Source: Ramazzottius varieornatus
Taxonomy: Eukaryota > Tardigrada > Eutardigrada > Parachela > Ramazzottiidae
DNA: 64,000 nt
Assembly: GCA_001949185.1 (NCBI GenBank)
Contig: BDGG01000001.1
Location: 5,138,629-5,202,628, forward strand
Direction: 5' to 3'
Shown here piece by piece: positions 47,459 through 55,997 of the stretch. The notes below the pieces were generated by a model. It saw only the letters and a list, made by a program, of their open reading frames with translations. It did no database searches and had not been told where the DNA came from. Numbering within the stretch: the first letter of the stretch is position 1; each line of letters opens with the position of its first letter. The position numbers and the translations under genes are program-made.

Positions 47459-48396
47459 ATGATGGGGAAGGTGCGAAAGACGTCATATATCGAGATTAGG
47501 AAGAGAAAGAGGATTGTGCAGGAGAAACCGACGTTAGGTCAGAAGGCCTTGATTATCTTCAAGAGAGAAGTGCAACAGGTAATTTTTGTACAGTACATGA
47601 AATTATGCCGTATCCTACGCACTGGATACTGTTCCCGAATTGAGTGGTTCTTGCTGGTTTTTAGGCATCGTTCCAGCAGATTGCTGACGAGTGTGGTCTA
47701 TCGGTATACGGTGTGATAGGGATTTGTCAGAAGAAAGAAGAGATCAGATTCGCGCTGGCGAATGGCGCAAACCCGAACCGGAAAACGACAAAAGTCAACT
47801 TGCAGTTTCCGCAGATTGACGAACAGTGTCTGAAATTCTTAAAAATGGCTCGCGAGAAACGAATCCCAGTTCGCCCAGTTTTCCTCATGAGCGTCGCTAC
47901 GTTTGTTGCGTCGACTTTAGCAATTGCCGACTTTCGATGCNNNNNNNNNNNNNNNNNNNNNNNNNNNNNNNNNNNNNNNNNNNNNNNNNNAGTGGACAAT
48001 TTTTCTGGACACAACGTCGCTTCTCGTCCCAACATAGAGCTACGGTTTTTGCCGCCTAACTGTACCGCAAAAGCGCAGCCATGCGATGCGGGCATTATAA
48101 AATGTCTGAAAGACGAGTACAAAAAGTTTCTTTATAAACGAGTGTTCACAAATATGCAGCATGTAAGCAACGTTGAAAGTTTTGTGAAAGGCCTGACGAT
48201 TTTCGATGCAGTGGATTGGCTGGTAGAAGCGTGGAAACTCGTGAAGCCGTCGACTATTGTTAACTGCTTTCATAAGTGCAAGATTGTAGATGAGCTGTGG
48301 ATGGATGTGCCAGTTGAAGAACCGTCGGAAACTGAGCTGATACAGATTTCTCAATTTGCAGAAAATGTGGTTGGCTTCGACGATGATGTAAGCTGA
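47459..48396 (+). CDS. Pogo/Tigger transposase, interrupted by assembly gap
   Basis: Exon 1 (47459-47578) begins with Met and carries the first part of a CENP-B/Psq N-terminal domain (KPTLGQKALIIFKREVQQ). Exon 2 (47665-48396) continues in phase with ASFQQIADECGLSVYGV, the recognition-helix part. After the N gap the DDE_1 domain shows VDNFSGHN (second Asp) and LRFLPPNCTAKAQPCDAGII (third Asp region). The first catalytic Asp and much of the HTH_Tnp_Tc5 domain should lie in the gap. The C-terminus is acidic. No stop interrupts the visible parts, so the element may be intact. Confidence 0.8.
47941..47990. other. Assembly gap (50 N)
   Basis: A run of exactly 50 N, a common placeholder length. Real missing length is unknown; it falls within the nested transposase. 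Confidence 0.99.
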
Positions 48397-48577
48397 ACAC
48401 TTTTTTACTTCCCGTCATTTCTCTCTACTCGGCTGATACTTCCATGTTTCCAACGTTCTTTATCTGTTGCTGAGGTTGCTCTGACGTAACTGTAATCTGA
48501 CCAAGCGGTTGCCTTCGTAATGCTTCTCTTAAGCAAAAGACCAGTGACGTACTAAAGATGTTAGAAGGGTTACAGTA

Positions 48578-50170
48578 AAGCGTTTCAAGTTGATCGACGG
48601 GGTTCCCTGCCGCGAGTTTCTCAGAGAGGATACAGTGCATGATTTACTTTGCGTACCGAAGCTTCTGCGATTCGAGGTTCTTCAGGCGTGTCATGATGAC
48701 AAGCTTTCTGGCCATTCTGGTTTTCGAACGACTTGGGACCTCGTCAAAAACAGATTCTTTTGGCCCGGCGTGTTTACGTTTGTGAAGCATCACGTTCGGT
48801 CTTGTGTTTCGTGCCAAACGCGAAACATTCCGACGCAGGCGGAAGCAGGACTACTCCAACAGGTAGCAATCAAATCGGTGCCGTTTCATCGAGTCTCAGT
48901 TGACCTCATGGGCCCCCTTCCCTGGTCAACAAACAAGAAACGATACATTATCGTTGTAACTGATCAGTTCAGTAAGTTCGTCATCACTGGTTCCTTACGC
49001 ACAAAGGAGGCCGAGGAGGTTGCCAGGTTCATGATCGAGCATGTCTTTCTCATTCATTCATTTCCGTTGGAAATGTTGAGCGATAATGGTTCAGAATTCA
49101 ACAACAGGATAGTTGAGGCTGTTTTGAAAATCTTAAACATCAAACACCTCCATTTTTCCTTCTACTGGGCACCGGGGAACGGGCAGGTAGAGCGAGCGAA
49201 TCAGACATTTCAAAGGTCAATCGCTAAGTACATCGACGATAAGCATAAAGACTGGCACCTTATTCTTCCGTTTGTGACACATGCATACAACACCACAGTG
49301 CATGAGCTGACAAAGATGAGTCCTTTCTACATGCTCTTTTTCCGAAATCCTCGCCTGATCGCGGACCTTCAACTTCCGACTCAAGTTTCTGATACTTTCG
49401 TCGACTCATTTGCAGATCGCGTTGAAATCATGAAAGTAACAGTTCAGGCTAGGGTCGAACAACAGCAGGACCATGCGGTGAATTACTTCAACGCCACTCA
49501 CAGGTTTGTTGAATACCCTATTGGAGCATTAGTCTTGCTGTACAATCCCACGGTGAAGAAAGGTAATGCTAAAAAGTTTACACATCCATATCGAGGTCCT
49601 TATAAGGTAGTAGAACGCCCATCGGTAGTGAACTACGTCGATACACGTCGGGGCAAATACAGACGAGAACTGACTTACGTCAATCGAATGAAGCCGTTTG
49701 AAGACAGGCAGGATCTTGTTTTCTCGGAAGGCGCCTCTTCAGAAGACGAGTCGGAGGATGAATCCGACTATGAGGTCTACATGCCAAAAGCAAGCGGAAC
49801 TACCGTTCGCCTGACTTTGCCAAAACAGGATGGTGCGGTATCTCAGCTTCCCGCTGTTGGGTGCCCATCTGCTTCGTCCCTCGTTTTTCCATTTGTGTCA
49901 CCAGGTTCAAACGTTCCTTCGACCTCGCAGTGCGCGCCGCCTGTCTCACTTCATCGGTCGATGTCTAATTCTCAGTTTGCCGTGCGTCCCTCTGTCTCTC
50001 CGAGTGCGTCCACTCCTCCTCGTGTGTCACCGCCACTCCATGTTGAGCTTCCCGAGGAAGTTCAGCATGAGGTTAGCTTCGTCCTTCTTGTGTTCCCACC
50101 TGCAGGTCCTGACGACGCAGGTAGTAATCTTGGTCTGTACTACGACGCTAATAACCTGAGGCGTTCGTAA
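48578..50170 (+). CDS. Integrase end of pol
   Basis: Open for more than 520 codons. An H-H-C-C zinc domain spans about 48690-48840 (LSGHSGFRTTWDL, HHVRSCVSCQ). The catalytic core has VDLMGPLP (Asp), LSDNGSEFNN (Asp) and GNGQVERANQ (Glu), followed by a C-terminal region with YPIGALVLLYNPTVKKG and YRGPYKV. A long acidic and Ser/Pro-rich tail follows. All DDE residues are present. Only the upstream link to RNase H is cut by the nested element. Confidence 0.85.
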   Translation, partial: KRFKLIDGVPCREFLREDTVHDLLCVPKLLRFEVLQACHDDKLSGHSGFRTTWDLVKNRFFWPGVFTFVKHHVRSCVSCQTRNIPTQAEAGLLQQVAIKSVPFHRVSVDLMGPLPWSTNKKRYIIVVTDQFSKFVITGSLRTKEAEEVARFMIEHVFLIHSFPLEMLSDNGSEFNNRIVEAVLKILNIKHLHFSFYWAPGNGQVERANQTFQRSIAKYIDDKHKDWHLILPFVTHAYNTTVHELTKMSPFYMLFFRNPRLIADLQLPTQVSDTFVDSFADRVEIMKVTVQARVEQQQDHAVNYFNATHRFVEYPIGALVLLYNPTVKKGNAKKFTHPYRGPYKVVERPSVVNYVDTRRGKYRRELTYVNRMKPFEDRQDLVFSEGASSEDESEDESDYEVYMPKASGTTVRLTLPKQDGAVSQLPAVGCPSASSLVFPFVSPGSNVPSTSQCAPPVSLHRSMSNSQFAVRPSVSPSASTPPRVSPPLHVELPEEVQHEVSFVLLVFPPAGPDDAGSNLGLYYDANNLRRS

Positions 50171-50217
50171 AGAGCGCCCACCTTAAATTCTAAGTATTAC
50201 AACTTCGTGTAAACAAT

Positions 50218-51330
50218 ATGCAGGTTGATCGGGTGCGCAGTCAGGACGTTCGGGTGCATCAGCATCCAGTCAATGCGATGGTACTGCCATGCACTGATCC
50301 AACCGTTGTGTCACTCAGATACAACGAGGATGTAAACGGCAATCATCCCGTTATCATCAGCGCTCTTTTAGATACGGGGTCGGGCATTAGTATCATGACG
50401 AAGGCGGTTGATGAACGGCTGGGCATCGAAATGCAACGTCCATTCATTCAAGACGCGCGTACGATCGGCGGTCTGGTTCCTATCATTGGCCACGTCGAGG
50501 TTAACGTTCGAATTTTCGGCTCTCGCTCTCGTAACAGCTCGTTCCACGTGGTCGAAGAATTTCAGTCGGATCTGTATGAAGTGATTATGGGTGGCAGTAC
50601 AATGCGCAGTCTGAGGGTTTGTATCGACACGTACGAGAAAATAATTTACGAGAGCGGGTGCCGGGAGGGACTCTATACTGAGGACACCGTCCTTCTGTAC
50701 CCTAAAGAGGTACGACAGCTCATTTTGCCGGTTGACGTTCCCTTCAAACACGTCGGCCTTGAGCTGGAGCAGGACTTGGTCGAACAGGGCGTCGCTCTTA
50801 TCGATCGGGTACTCCAGGTCGCTCACCAAACGGTGACGCTCACGTTGAGTAATCCCACGGCAGACACCATTCTGCTAGACGAGGATACGAAGTTGGCTAG
50901 TCTGTATCGCGTTAATCGAGAAGATTTCCTTCATGAGCGTTACGTGCCGCGCCCTGCTGTGCCGGGCTGGTGCGCCCATGAGTTCTCTAGGGTTCATCTG
51001 GACAGTCCGGACGAGCCGACTATCAATGCTATTATCTCCCCATCCGTGGCAGACGGGGCTCCCTCCCATAAACGGGTGCGTACTTCACCAGTACGGTCCT
51101 GGCTGTTGGCCGCACTCGTCCTTTTCTATCTGACTACGAGTGTGCTTGTTGGCGCTACTACAGTGTGCAACTGTACAGCCGCGCCCACGGTGGGCGTGGT
51201 CGACTATTCCGACTACGCTCGTTGTCCCAATCTCACGGCCTCACAGGCGGTTACGCAGGACGTGGCGTACACCAGCTACGTTACTGCGGCCGCTAGTCGA
51301 ACGTTTAAGGGACATGCGTGTTCCATGTAG
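50218..51330 (+). CDS. ORF3: second retropepsin-like domain plus glycoprotein N-terminus
   Basis: 370 codons from ATG 50218. Residues about 50-150 form a retropepsin-like unit: SALLDTGSGISIM at the active site and YEVIMGGSTMRSL near the usual C-terminal glycine motif. The next part (about 150-240) resembles the linker that follows protease in pol, with LILPVDVPFKH and TLTLSNPTADTILL. A hydrophobic segment (WLLAALVLFYLTTSVLVGA) then leads into a cysteine-containing extracellular start (VCNCTAAP, YSDYARCPNLT). The frame ends at 51328-51330, and the envelope-like ORF resumes in another frame about 70 bp later. Protease fused to a glycoprotein start is unusual. Confidence 0.65.
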   Translation: MQVDRVRSQDVRVHQHPVNAMVLPCTDPTVVSLRYNEDVNGNHPVIISALLDTGSGISIMTKAVDERLGIEMQRPFIQDARTIGGLVPIIGHVEVNVRIFGSRSRNSSFHVVEEFQSDLYEVIMGGSTMRSLRVCIDTYEKIIYESGCREGLYTEDTVLLYPKEVRQLILPVDVPFKHVGLELEQDLVEQGVALIDRVLQVAHQTVTLTLSNPTADTILLDEDTKLASLYRVNREDFLHERYVPRPAVPGWCAHEFSRVHLDSPDEPTINAIISPSVADGAPSHKRVRTSPVRSWLLAALVLFYLTTSVLVGATTVCNCTAAPTVGVVDYSDYARCPNLTASQAVTQDVAYTSYVTAAASRTFKGHACSM

Positions 51331-51400
51331 CGAAAGGAGTTAACAAAATACATGGGATTTTGGCGTTCGGTGACGGAGACATTGAAATCTGCGCCTTCCG

Positions 51401-52996
51401 ATGTCGGGCCAGTTCAGTGTTGGAATCTGGTACAAACAGGGTCTTGTTTGGGTCATGAAACGGGAGGGGCAGGTTTCCCGACATAACAGTGAGCCGTACG
51501 GTGATGCGCTGTGGATGCAGTCCATGACGTACACCGTTACAAATTGTCTGGTGGAAGAAGTGACTTTCGAACAAGCTTGCACCACCTGTCCGGTGGTAAC
51601 GGCTAATGGTCAGTTGGGTTCGGCGTACGTGGACGGCGCGGGAATCCGCGGCCACGTAAGCTATATCTGGCCGGTCGATGACATTTTCGCTGATAAGTCT
51701 TGTTCCCATCGTAAGATCTATGAAGGACCTGCAGTAATGCCGTTCACGCAAACTGTCGAAATAATCCGTGACTCGAAACGTCAGAAAGATTTCATTCTTG
51801 ACGAAAACGACACTGAGATTTGTGCAGTCGCCGGGGCGAAAATAACGGACCCTGGTCTCCGATTGATAAAGGTGGTGGGCGAACCAGATATTCGAATTGC
51901 TTTTGAGGGTGTAAAAGCTTTCCCCATCAAACCGCGAAAACGTATGGTCTCATACTCGAAAGAAAGTGAGACCGTAGTCAGTCGCATAGATAAAGCTCAG
52001 TCTCACTTGCAGTGGTTAGAAGACCGCGAAACATACCGTGATAATCGTCGGATCGACGAAAACGGAATGACTCACTGTAGGATGCGTTCCCTCCGACTTT
52101 CCCTCATGTTCTCTCTCAGTCAACAATCCGGCATTCTTGCGGGACGGGTCGCAAATTACCCGAAGTGTGCTCTCCTTGATATGCATGGCGTCACTGGCAT
52201 CGTACTCCAGTGTCGGGCCGTCAATACTTCCTTTGGGGTAGAAATGACCAAGTGTGGGGCTCAGCCGGTCTTTCAGTCGAACGACCGGAAGTATACTGTT
52301 GGTCGCGATGGTTGGACCATGCAAACGTTTTCTCCATGTATTTGGTCTGGGTCTATGGTGAGCTTCAATGGGGTTACGTCTCAGTATCATGATGGTGCGT
52401 GGGTCCCCATGAATGTGACAACCACGATGTGTCATTATGACGCAATGGCTCAGTACAATTATACCGCAGATCAGAGTTATGCGTTTTTCCACGGTCTGGA
52501 AACCCAAGAAATTCAGCCCATGAACCTAATGGGGGAGCTCTCTGGTCTTCTTTGTGAAGACTCTGTACAGGTTCTGGATGACGTTCTCCAGCAGGAAAAG
52601 GACGTCAATCTTTGGAATCTGAATTTGGGCGTGTTCGATGCAATCAAGTCTGCGTTCTTCGTGGTGTTTTGTCTGTTTCTGGTAATAGTGGTCGTCTACG
52701 CGGGGCACCGGACTGGGTGTTTTAAGTGCTGTGGGGTTTTCTGCAAATGTTGTTGTTCGTTGTTTACTCGGGAGAAAAAACTCAATCGCCCTGCGGTAAG
52801 TACCACCGAGAACCAGTACTCGTCCTACGCCTATAACCCGGCTAACGATGTGCTGATTCCGATGACCAACCAGCCATTCCAGTTGGACTACGTGGCGAAC
52901 CAGGATGTCGTTCTGCCACTCACCGGAACCATCTACACTGCAGGAAGTATGCCGCCCGCTGGAGCTCCTCGACGAGTTACTCTTCGCCGTTCATGA
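51401..52996 (+). CDS. Envelope-like glycoprotein ORF
   Basis: 531 codons, frame different from ORF3. A cysteine-rich ectodomain includes TNCLVEEVTFEQACTTCPV, CALLDMHGVTG and CIWSGSMVSF, with N-glycosylation sites such as NVT and NYT. A C-terminal membrane anchor lies at about 52645-52705 (FFVVFCLFLVIVVVYAG), with a Cys-rich juxtamembrane patch (CFKCCGVFCKCCC) and a short tail. By eye the cysteine and tryptophan pattern resembles glycoproteins of negative-strand RNA viruses (chuvirus-like) captured by invertebrate LTR elements, more than baculovirus-F-type envelopes; this needs a profile search. Upstream, its signal-bearing N-terminus appears to lie in ORF3, so the glycoprotein is split as assembled. 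Confidence 0.6.
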   Translation: MSGQFSVGIWYKQGLVWVMKREGQVSRHNSEPYGDALWMQSMTYTVTNCLVEEVTFEQACTTCPVVTANGQLGSAYVDGAGIRGHVSYIWPVDDIFADKSCSHRKIYEGPAVMPFTQTVEIIRDSKRQKDFILDENDTEICAVAGAKITDPGLRLIKVVGEPDIRIAFEGVKAFPIKPRKRMVSYSKESETVVSRIDKAQSHLQWLEDRETYRDNRRIDENGMTHCRMRSLRLSLMFSLSQQSGILAGRVANYPKCALLDMHGVTGIVLQCRAVNTSFGVEMTKCGAQPVFQSNDRKYTVGRDGWTMQTFSPCIWSGSMVSFNGVTSQYHDGAWVPMNVTTTMCHYDAMAQYNYTADQSYAFFHGLETQEIQPMNLMGELSGLLCEDSVQVLDDVLQQEKDVNLWNLNLGVFDAIKSAFFVVFCLFLVIVVVYAGHRTGCFKCCGVFCKCCCSLFTREKKLNRPAVSTTENQYSSYAYNPANDVLIPMTNQPFQLDYVANQDVVLPLTGTIYTAGSMPPAGAPRRVTLRRS

Positions 52997-53410
52997 GGTA
53001 AGTAACATAGGTAAGTGACTTACCTCATTACCCTCATATTTCCTCCATTATTTTATTGCCTTACTAATGAGACCACCAGGTCCACCTTGTATTATGCTCT
53101 TCCAGCTGTTCCACCTACAGTTCCTTTTTCCATTTCAAACCTCCGTAGCCATTTCCTCATCCTAGCAATAACATCCGCAGGGTGAGGTTTCCTGCGGCTG
53201 CGGACCATTTTTCCACTTTTCGACGACAGCCCTCTGTTTTCTGTTTTTCACTGTTAGGATTAGCCCAGTATTGGTTTGGATGGACTTTCGCGTTTTGTTA
53301 TTATTTCATTTTTTTTATTAATTAGTCTTTTTCGTCATCATCGCCACCATCGCCACCATCGCCATCGTCAGGATCATGGAGACCATGATGTCGTTTGGGA
53401 GAGGGTACTG
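52997..53410 (+). other. 3' untranslated part of the LTR element with purine tract
   Basis: Non-coding. A short CGCCACCAT-type simple repeat lies at about 53338-53370. A purine-rich tract (TTGGGAGAGGGTACTG, 53395-53410) abuts the 3' LTR and would be the plus-strand primer. Confidence 0.7.
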
Positions 53411-53726
53411 TGAGGAGCATCGGGCGTGGCAGGCTAATTTAACTGGCCAGACCCATGGTTTGGTCCGGCCCTTCTTACTTTAGTATTGAGTTAGCTTAGC
53501 TTGGCAGCGTCAGGCCTTGTGCCGAACGTCGGGTAGTTTTTTGGGTGGTCGTTCTGCATAGCTTGGAGTAATACAGCTCTGTCGTCGACTACGGTCTGGT
53601 GTTGCGCGTTTTTGGAATTTATTCGGTAACTCGGGATCAGGGAAAGTCCAGAGCTAGGTTAGATTTAGCGAAGGGAGTCTAGCCTAGTGTGTTGTGGCGT
53701 CTTGTAGCGAGGCTAGGAGCGTCACA
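53411..53726 (+). repeat. 3' LTR
   Basis: Begins TGAGGAGCATCGGGCG, ends GCGTCACA; partner of 41882-42199. Confidence 0.9.
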
Positions 53727-53957
53727 CTTCAACTTCTTCTTCCCCTCCAGTATATGCTTGCGGTGCTACAGCCACATTAGTGCTTCCATAGCGCATGCCG
53801 GTCGGGTTGATCTGGACGCTTGGTGGTGCTTTTTTGCAGAACTTGAGATGCGCAGTTAGCCGATCCGTCTTTGGAGTCCCGATAATCTCGCCACAGTATT
53901 TACATTCATGAGGACAATTTTTATTGATTTGGATGGTTTGCTTGTGAAAGTGAGTGA
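53727..53957 (-). pseudogene. BED-type zinc finger fragment cut by the 3' LTR
   Basis: The minus-strand frame reads CPHECKYCGEIIGTPKTDRL then TAHLKFCKKAPPSVQ, a C-x2-C...H-x3-C arrangement typical of BED fingers in hAT transposases and their domesticated relatives. The frame begins after a possible acceptor near 53957 and runs into an acidic stretch (GGEEEVEV) at the LTR edge. A continuation was not evident on the other side of the element (before 41882). It is either a truncated gene or the N-terminal finger of a hAT element. Confidence 0.55.
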
Positions 53958-54391
53958 ACGATTATTATCCACCATTTTGTCGTCACGTAAAATCTGAAAC
54001 CGCGGTACATTCTTTCGGGGAATCTGCATGTCTAATTTTGTGTTTCTTCGTATCGAACTTTCCTTCTTGGAACTTCAATCTTTCTAACCATCTGTACCCG
54101 TGTGCTAAACATGCTCGTTTCAATTATCTACTTTGCGGGCTGATAGATGTGGCCTTAAAGCCACTAACGAAGGAAGATCTGTTACACAAGCGCTCCAGAG
54201 GGGTGCACCACCGGCTAGTGACCGATACAGGATAAGGCCAGCGTGGCAGCTTCCACTGATGGACTTGTGAGTTTCGCCTTGCGAACTTTAGTCTGTTGAA
54301 TTTCTTCTTGCTGATCTTTACCGTCTGCATGATACTCTTCCCATAAGAGTCTATCTTTCTTTCCCATTATTTTCAGCAAACAAGTCGCAAA
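53958..54391. other. Upstream region of the small membrane protein gene
   Basis: No gene is supported; it contains the promoter side of the downstream gene and perhaps a first exon of the BED-like gene on the minus strand (MVDNNRSLTF near 53970). Core promoter elements were not recognised. Confidence 0.35.
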
Positions 54392-54991
54392 ATGTTCAAA
54401 GCCGCGTTTGATTGCTTCTTCATGCTCGCTGCTCCCATGGACGCTATTCTGGGACCACTCCTCGGCACTGTCCAAGGATTACTTCCAGCTGTGTTGGCCT
54501 ATGTCGCGCCCTTTGTCAAGGAAATTCGAGACGTGAGTAATGGTCCTTGACTTATAATGAGTAGTTTTCCTCGCGTACACCATTGACTGAATTTTTCGGA
54601 CTGCTTCTTTATATGGATACATTTGTAGGTTGTGAATAACTACCACGTGACCAAGCAAATCTCTCACGAACAGGCCGATGTCCAAATTGTCGAGTACGCG
54701 AAGGACTTTTACGCGGCCATGGACCAGAAGTGCTACAAGGAGAAGGTTCCAATGGAAGAAGAGATCCAGTACCTCAACATTGCTGTCGGCGCTGTGGTCG
54801 TTCTGATGGTGATCAAAGGTACGTGCCTGCTTTATGCGTTCTGCAGTTACGTGTATAATTCTTATCGCTTTCGCTAGAATAATTATGGTGGCACTCTTGC
54901 AGGCATCCGCTTCGTCTTGTTCCTCAATAAGGATCGCCTCAACCACCGGGAAGTGATGGTCGCTCTGCGTGCTCAGCCGAATACCGCCTAA
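54392..54991 (+). CDS. Small membrane protein, 139 residues, three exons
   Basis: Exons 54392-54532, 54629-54818 and 54903-54991 join in consistent phases with canonical sites (GTGAGT, GTACGT donors). The N-terminus is hydrophobic (FFMLAAPMDAILGPLLGTV...LLPAVLAYVAPF), either a signal/anchor or one membrane helix. A polar middle (VEYAKDFYAAMDQKC, MEEEIQYLN) is followed by a helix spanning the exon 2/3 junction (IAVGAVVVLMVIKGIRFVLF). A basic tail ends ALRAQPNTA. The paralogue on the minus strand at 31 kb shares the EYA-FY-M-C block and the C-terminal HxxxVMxAM/L pattern. No known family was recognised. Confidence 0.7.
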
Positions 54992-55997
54992 CCTTTGTTC
55001 GAGCAGTATACACGTTCAAGCCGTACTTTCTACAGTACTCTGTCTGTCTCTGTTCAGCTTTACTTACTCTGGCTTGTCTCATGTACAATTCTTTGTTGGC
55101 CAACTCACAGTACAGACGGGTTGAATGTTCATCAACTGCGCTGCTTATGGCATTGAATGTGAACAGCCATGAATACTTGAGACGCAGCAGTTCTTAATTA
55201 ATAAAAATCAAAAATCTCCACATTTGCATAATTTTAGGGAAAAACAGTGTCATTCAAGGGTTTTTTTCTTCCCAAGGGCGACGAAATTTCAACGTCTTTT
55301 TGCCGGCTTCTTTGTGTGCGGCCTTTTGCGGCATTTCAGAGTTCGATGCAGCTTTTTTTTCTCTACAAGATAGGCTCAGAAAAGCACATTTCGGAATTTT
55401 CGCATGATTTAGGGTTTCTACTTGACAGTACCCAAGTGTAAGATGGTCGAAGAGAAGTGGAGTGAAAACCAGTCAGAAGAAACTGCGGAAGTCACTAGTC
55501 CAGCACATTCTTCTGCTTTGTCGGTTGTCTGCGAGTCTTGCGAGTTTTGATGACGATGTGTTGTAGATACTGCAGTGTAGTGTTGATTTTACCTCTTAAA
55601 ACTTGTGTTTCCTTGTGATTGTTCCGTTCTTGCTGTGCAAATTTTTGTGTAAAATGACGTAGTAAACTGACGTAGAGCGAAAGCTGCCTGTTCGCTTCGC
55701 AAACTCTTTAACAAAAGTATCGCCTGTGACGTAGGGAAATTACTGGAGAGAATACAGTATAGTCTTTGGAGGCCGTTGATGACCTGTGATTTTGACGTGC
55801 CGGCAATTTCAAACGGCAATCGCCGATTGAGCGAAGAAGTTTGGTGTTGCTGATTCGACAACGAGAGATTGGATTCTTACGCAAGCGAGCTTGCACACGT
55901 TAGTGTTACCAAGCAGCTGTTTAACCTGCTACTGTGTCGAGTTTCTTGGCTGTTCGTATGCGGTTGTCGTCTCTTTTTGAGGCTCGTTTTGCACAAA
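54992..55997. other. Intergenic / upstream of the guanylate cyclase gene
   Basis: No gene is supported. Pyrimidine-rich stretches and short frames only; presumably the 5' leader and promoter of the cyclase lie in the last few hundred bases. Confidence 0.4.

Larger units (their letters stand above)
47204..48575 (+). mobile_element. Pogo/Tigger-type DNA transposon nested in pol
   Basis: Perfect 31-bp inverted repeats (starting CTGTAACCCTTCTAACATC) are flanked by TA on both sides (47202-47203, 48576-48577), as expected for Tc1/mariner/pogo insertion. It interrupts pol between RNase H and integrase. A 50-base N gap (47941-47990) lies inside, so the true length is unknown. Perfect termini suggest a recent insertion, later than the LTR element. 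Confidence 0.9.
41882..53726 (+). mobile_element. Ty3/Gypsy-type LTR element with envelope-like gene
   Basis: An 11.8-kb element (about 10.5 kb without the nested insertion). Order: 5' LTR, putative primer binding site, long leader with a repeat array, short gag, zinc-knuckle/protease/RT/RNase H, integrase, ORF3, envelope-like ORF, purine tract, 3' LTR. RT-before-integrase order and sequence motifs place it in Ty3/Gypsy (Metaviridae). The LTRs are identical over about the first 275 bp and differ only near the 3' end, suggesting recent insertion or gene conversion. Yet gag/pol carry several stops and frame changes. It should be treated as an endogenous retrovirus-like copy that is defective as assembled. 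No flanking duplication is visible. Confidence 0.85.

Noticed and set aside
47941-47990. 50 N run as a biological feature
   Set aside because: It is an assembly placeholder; the reading frame shown across it is not real.
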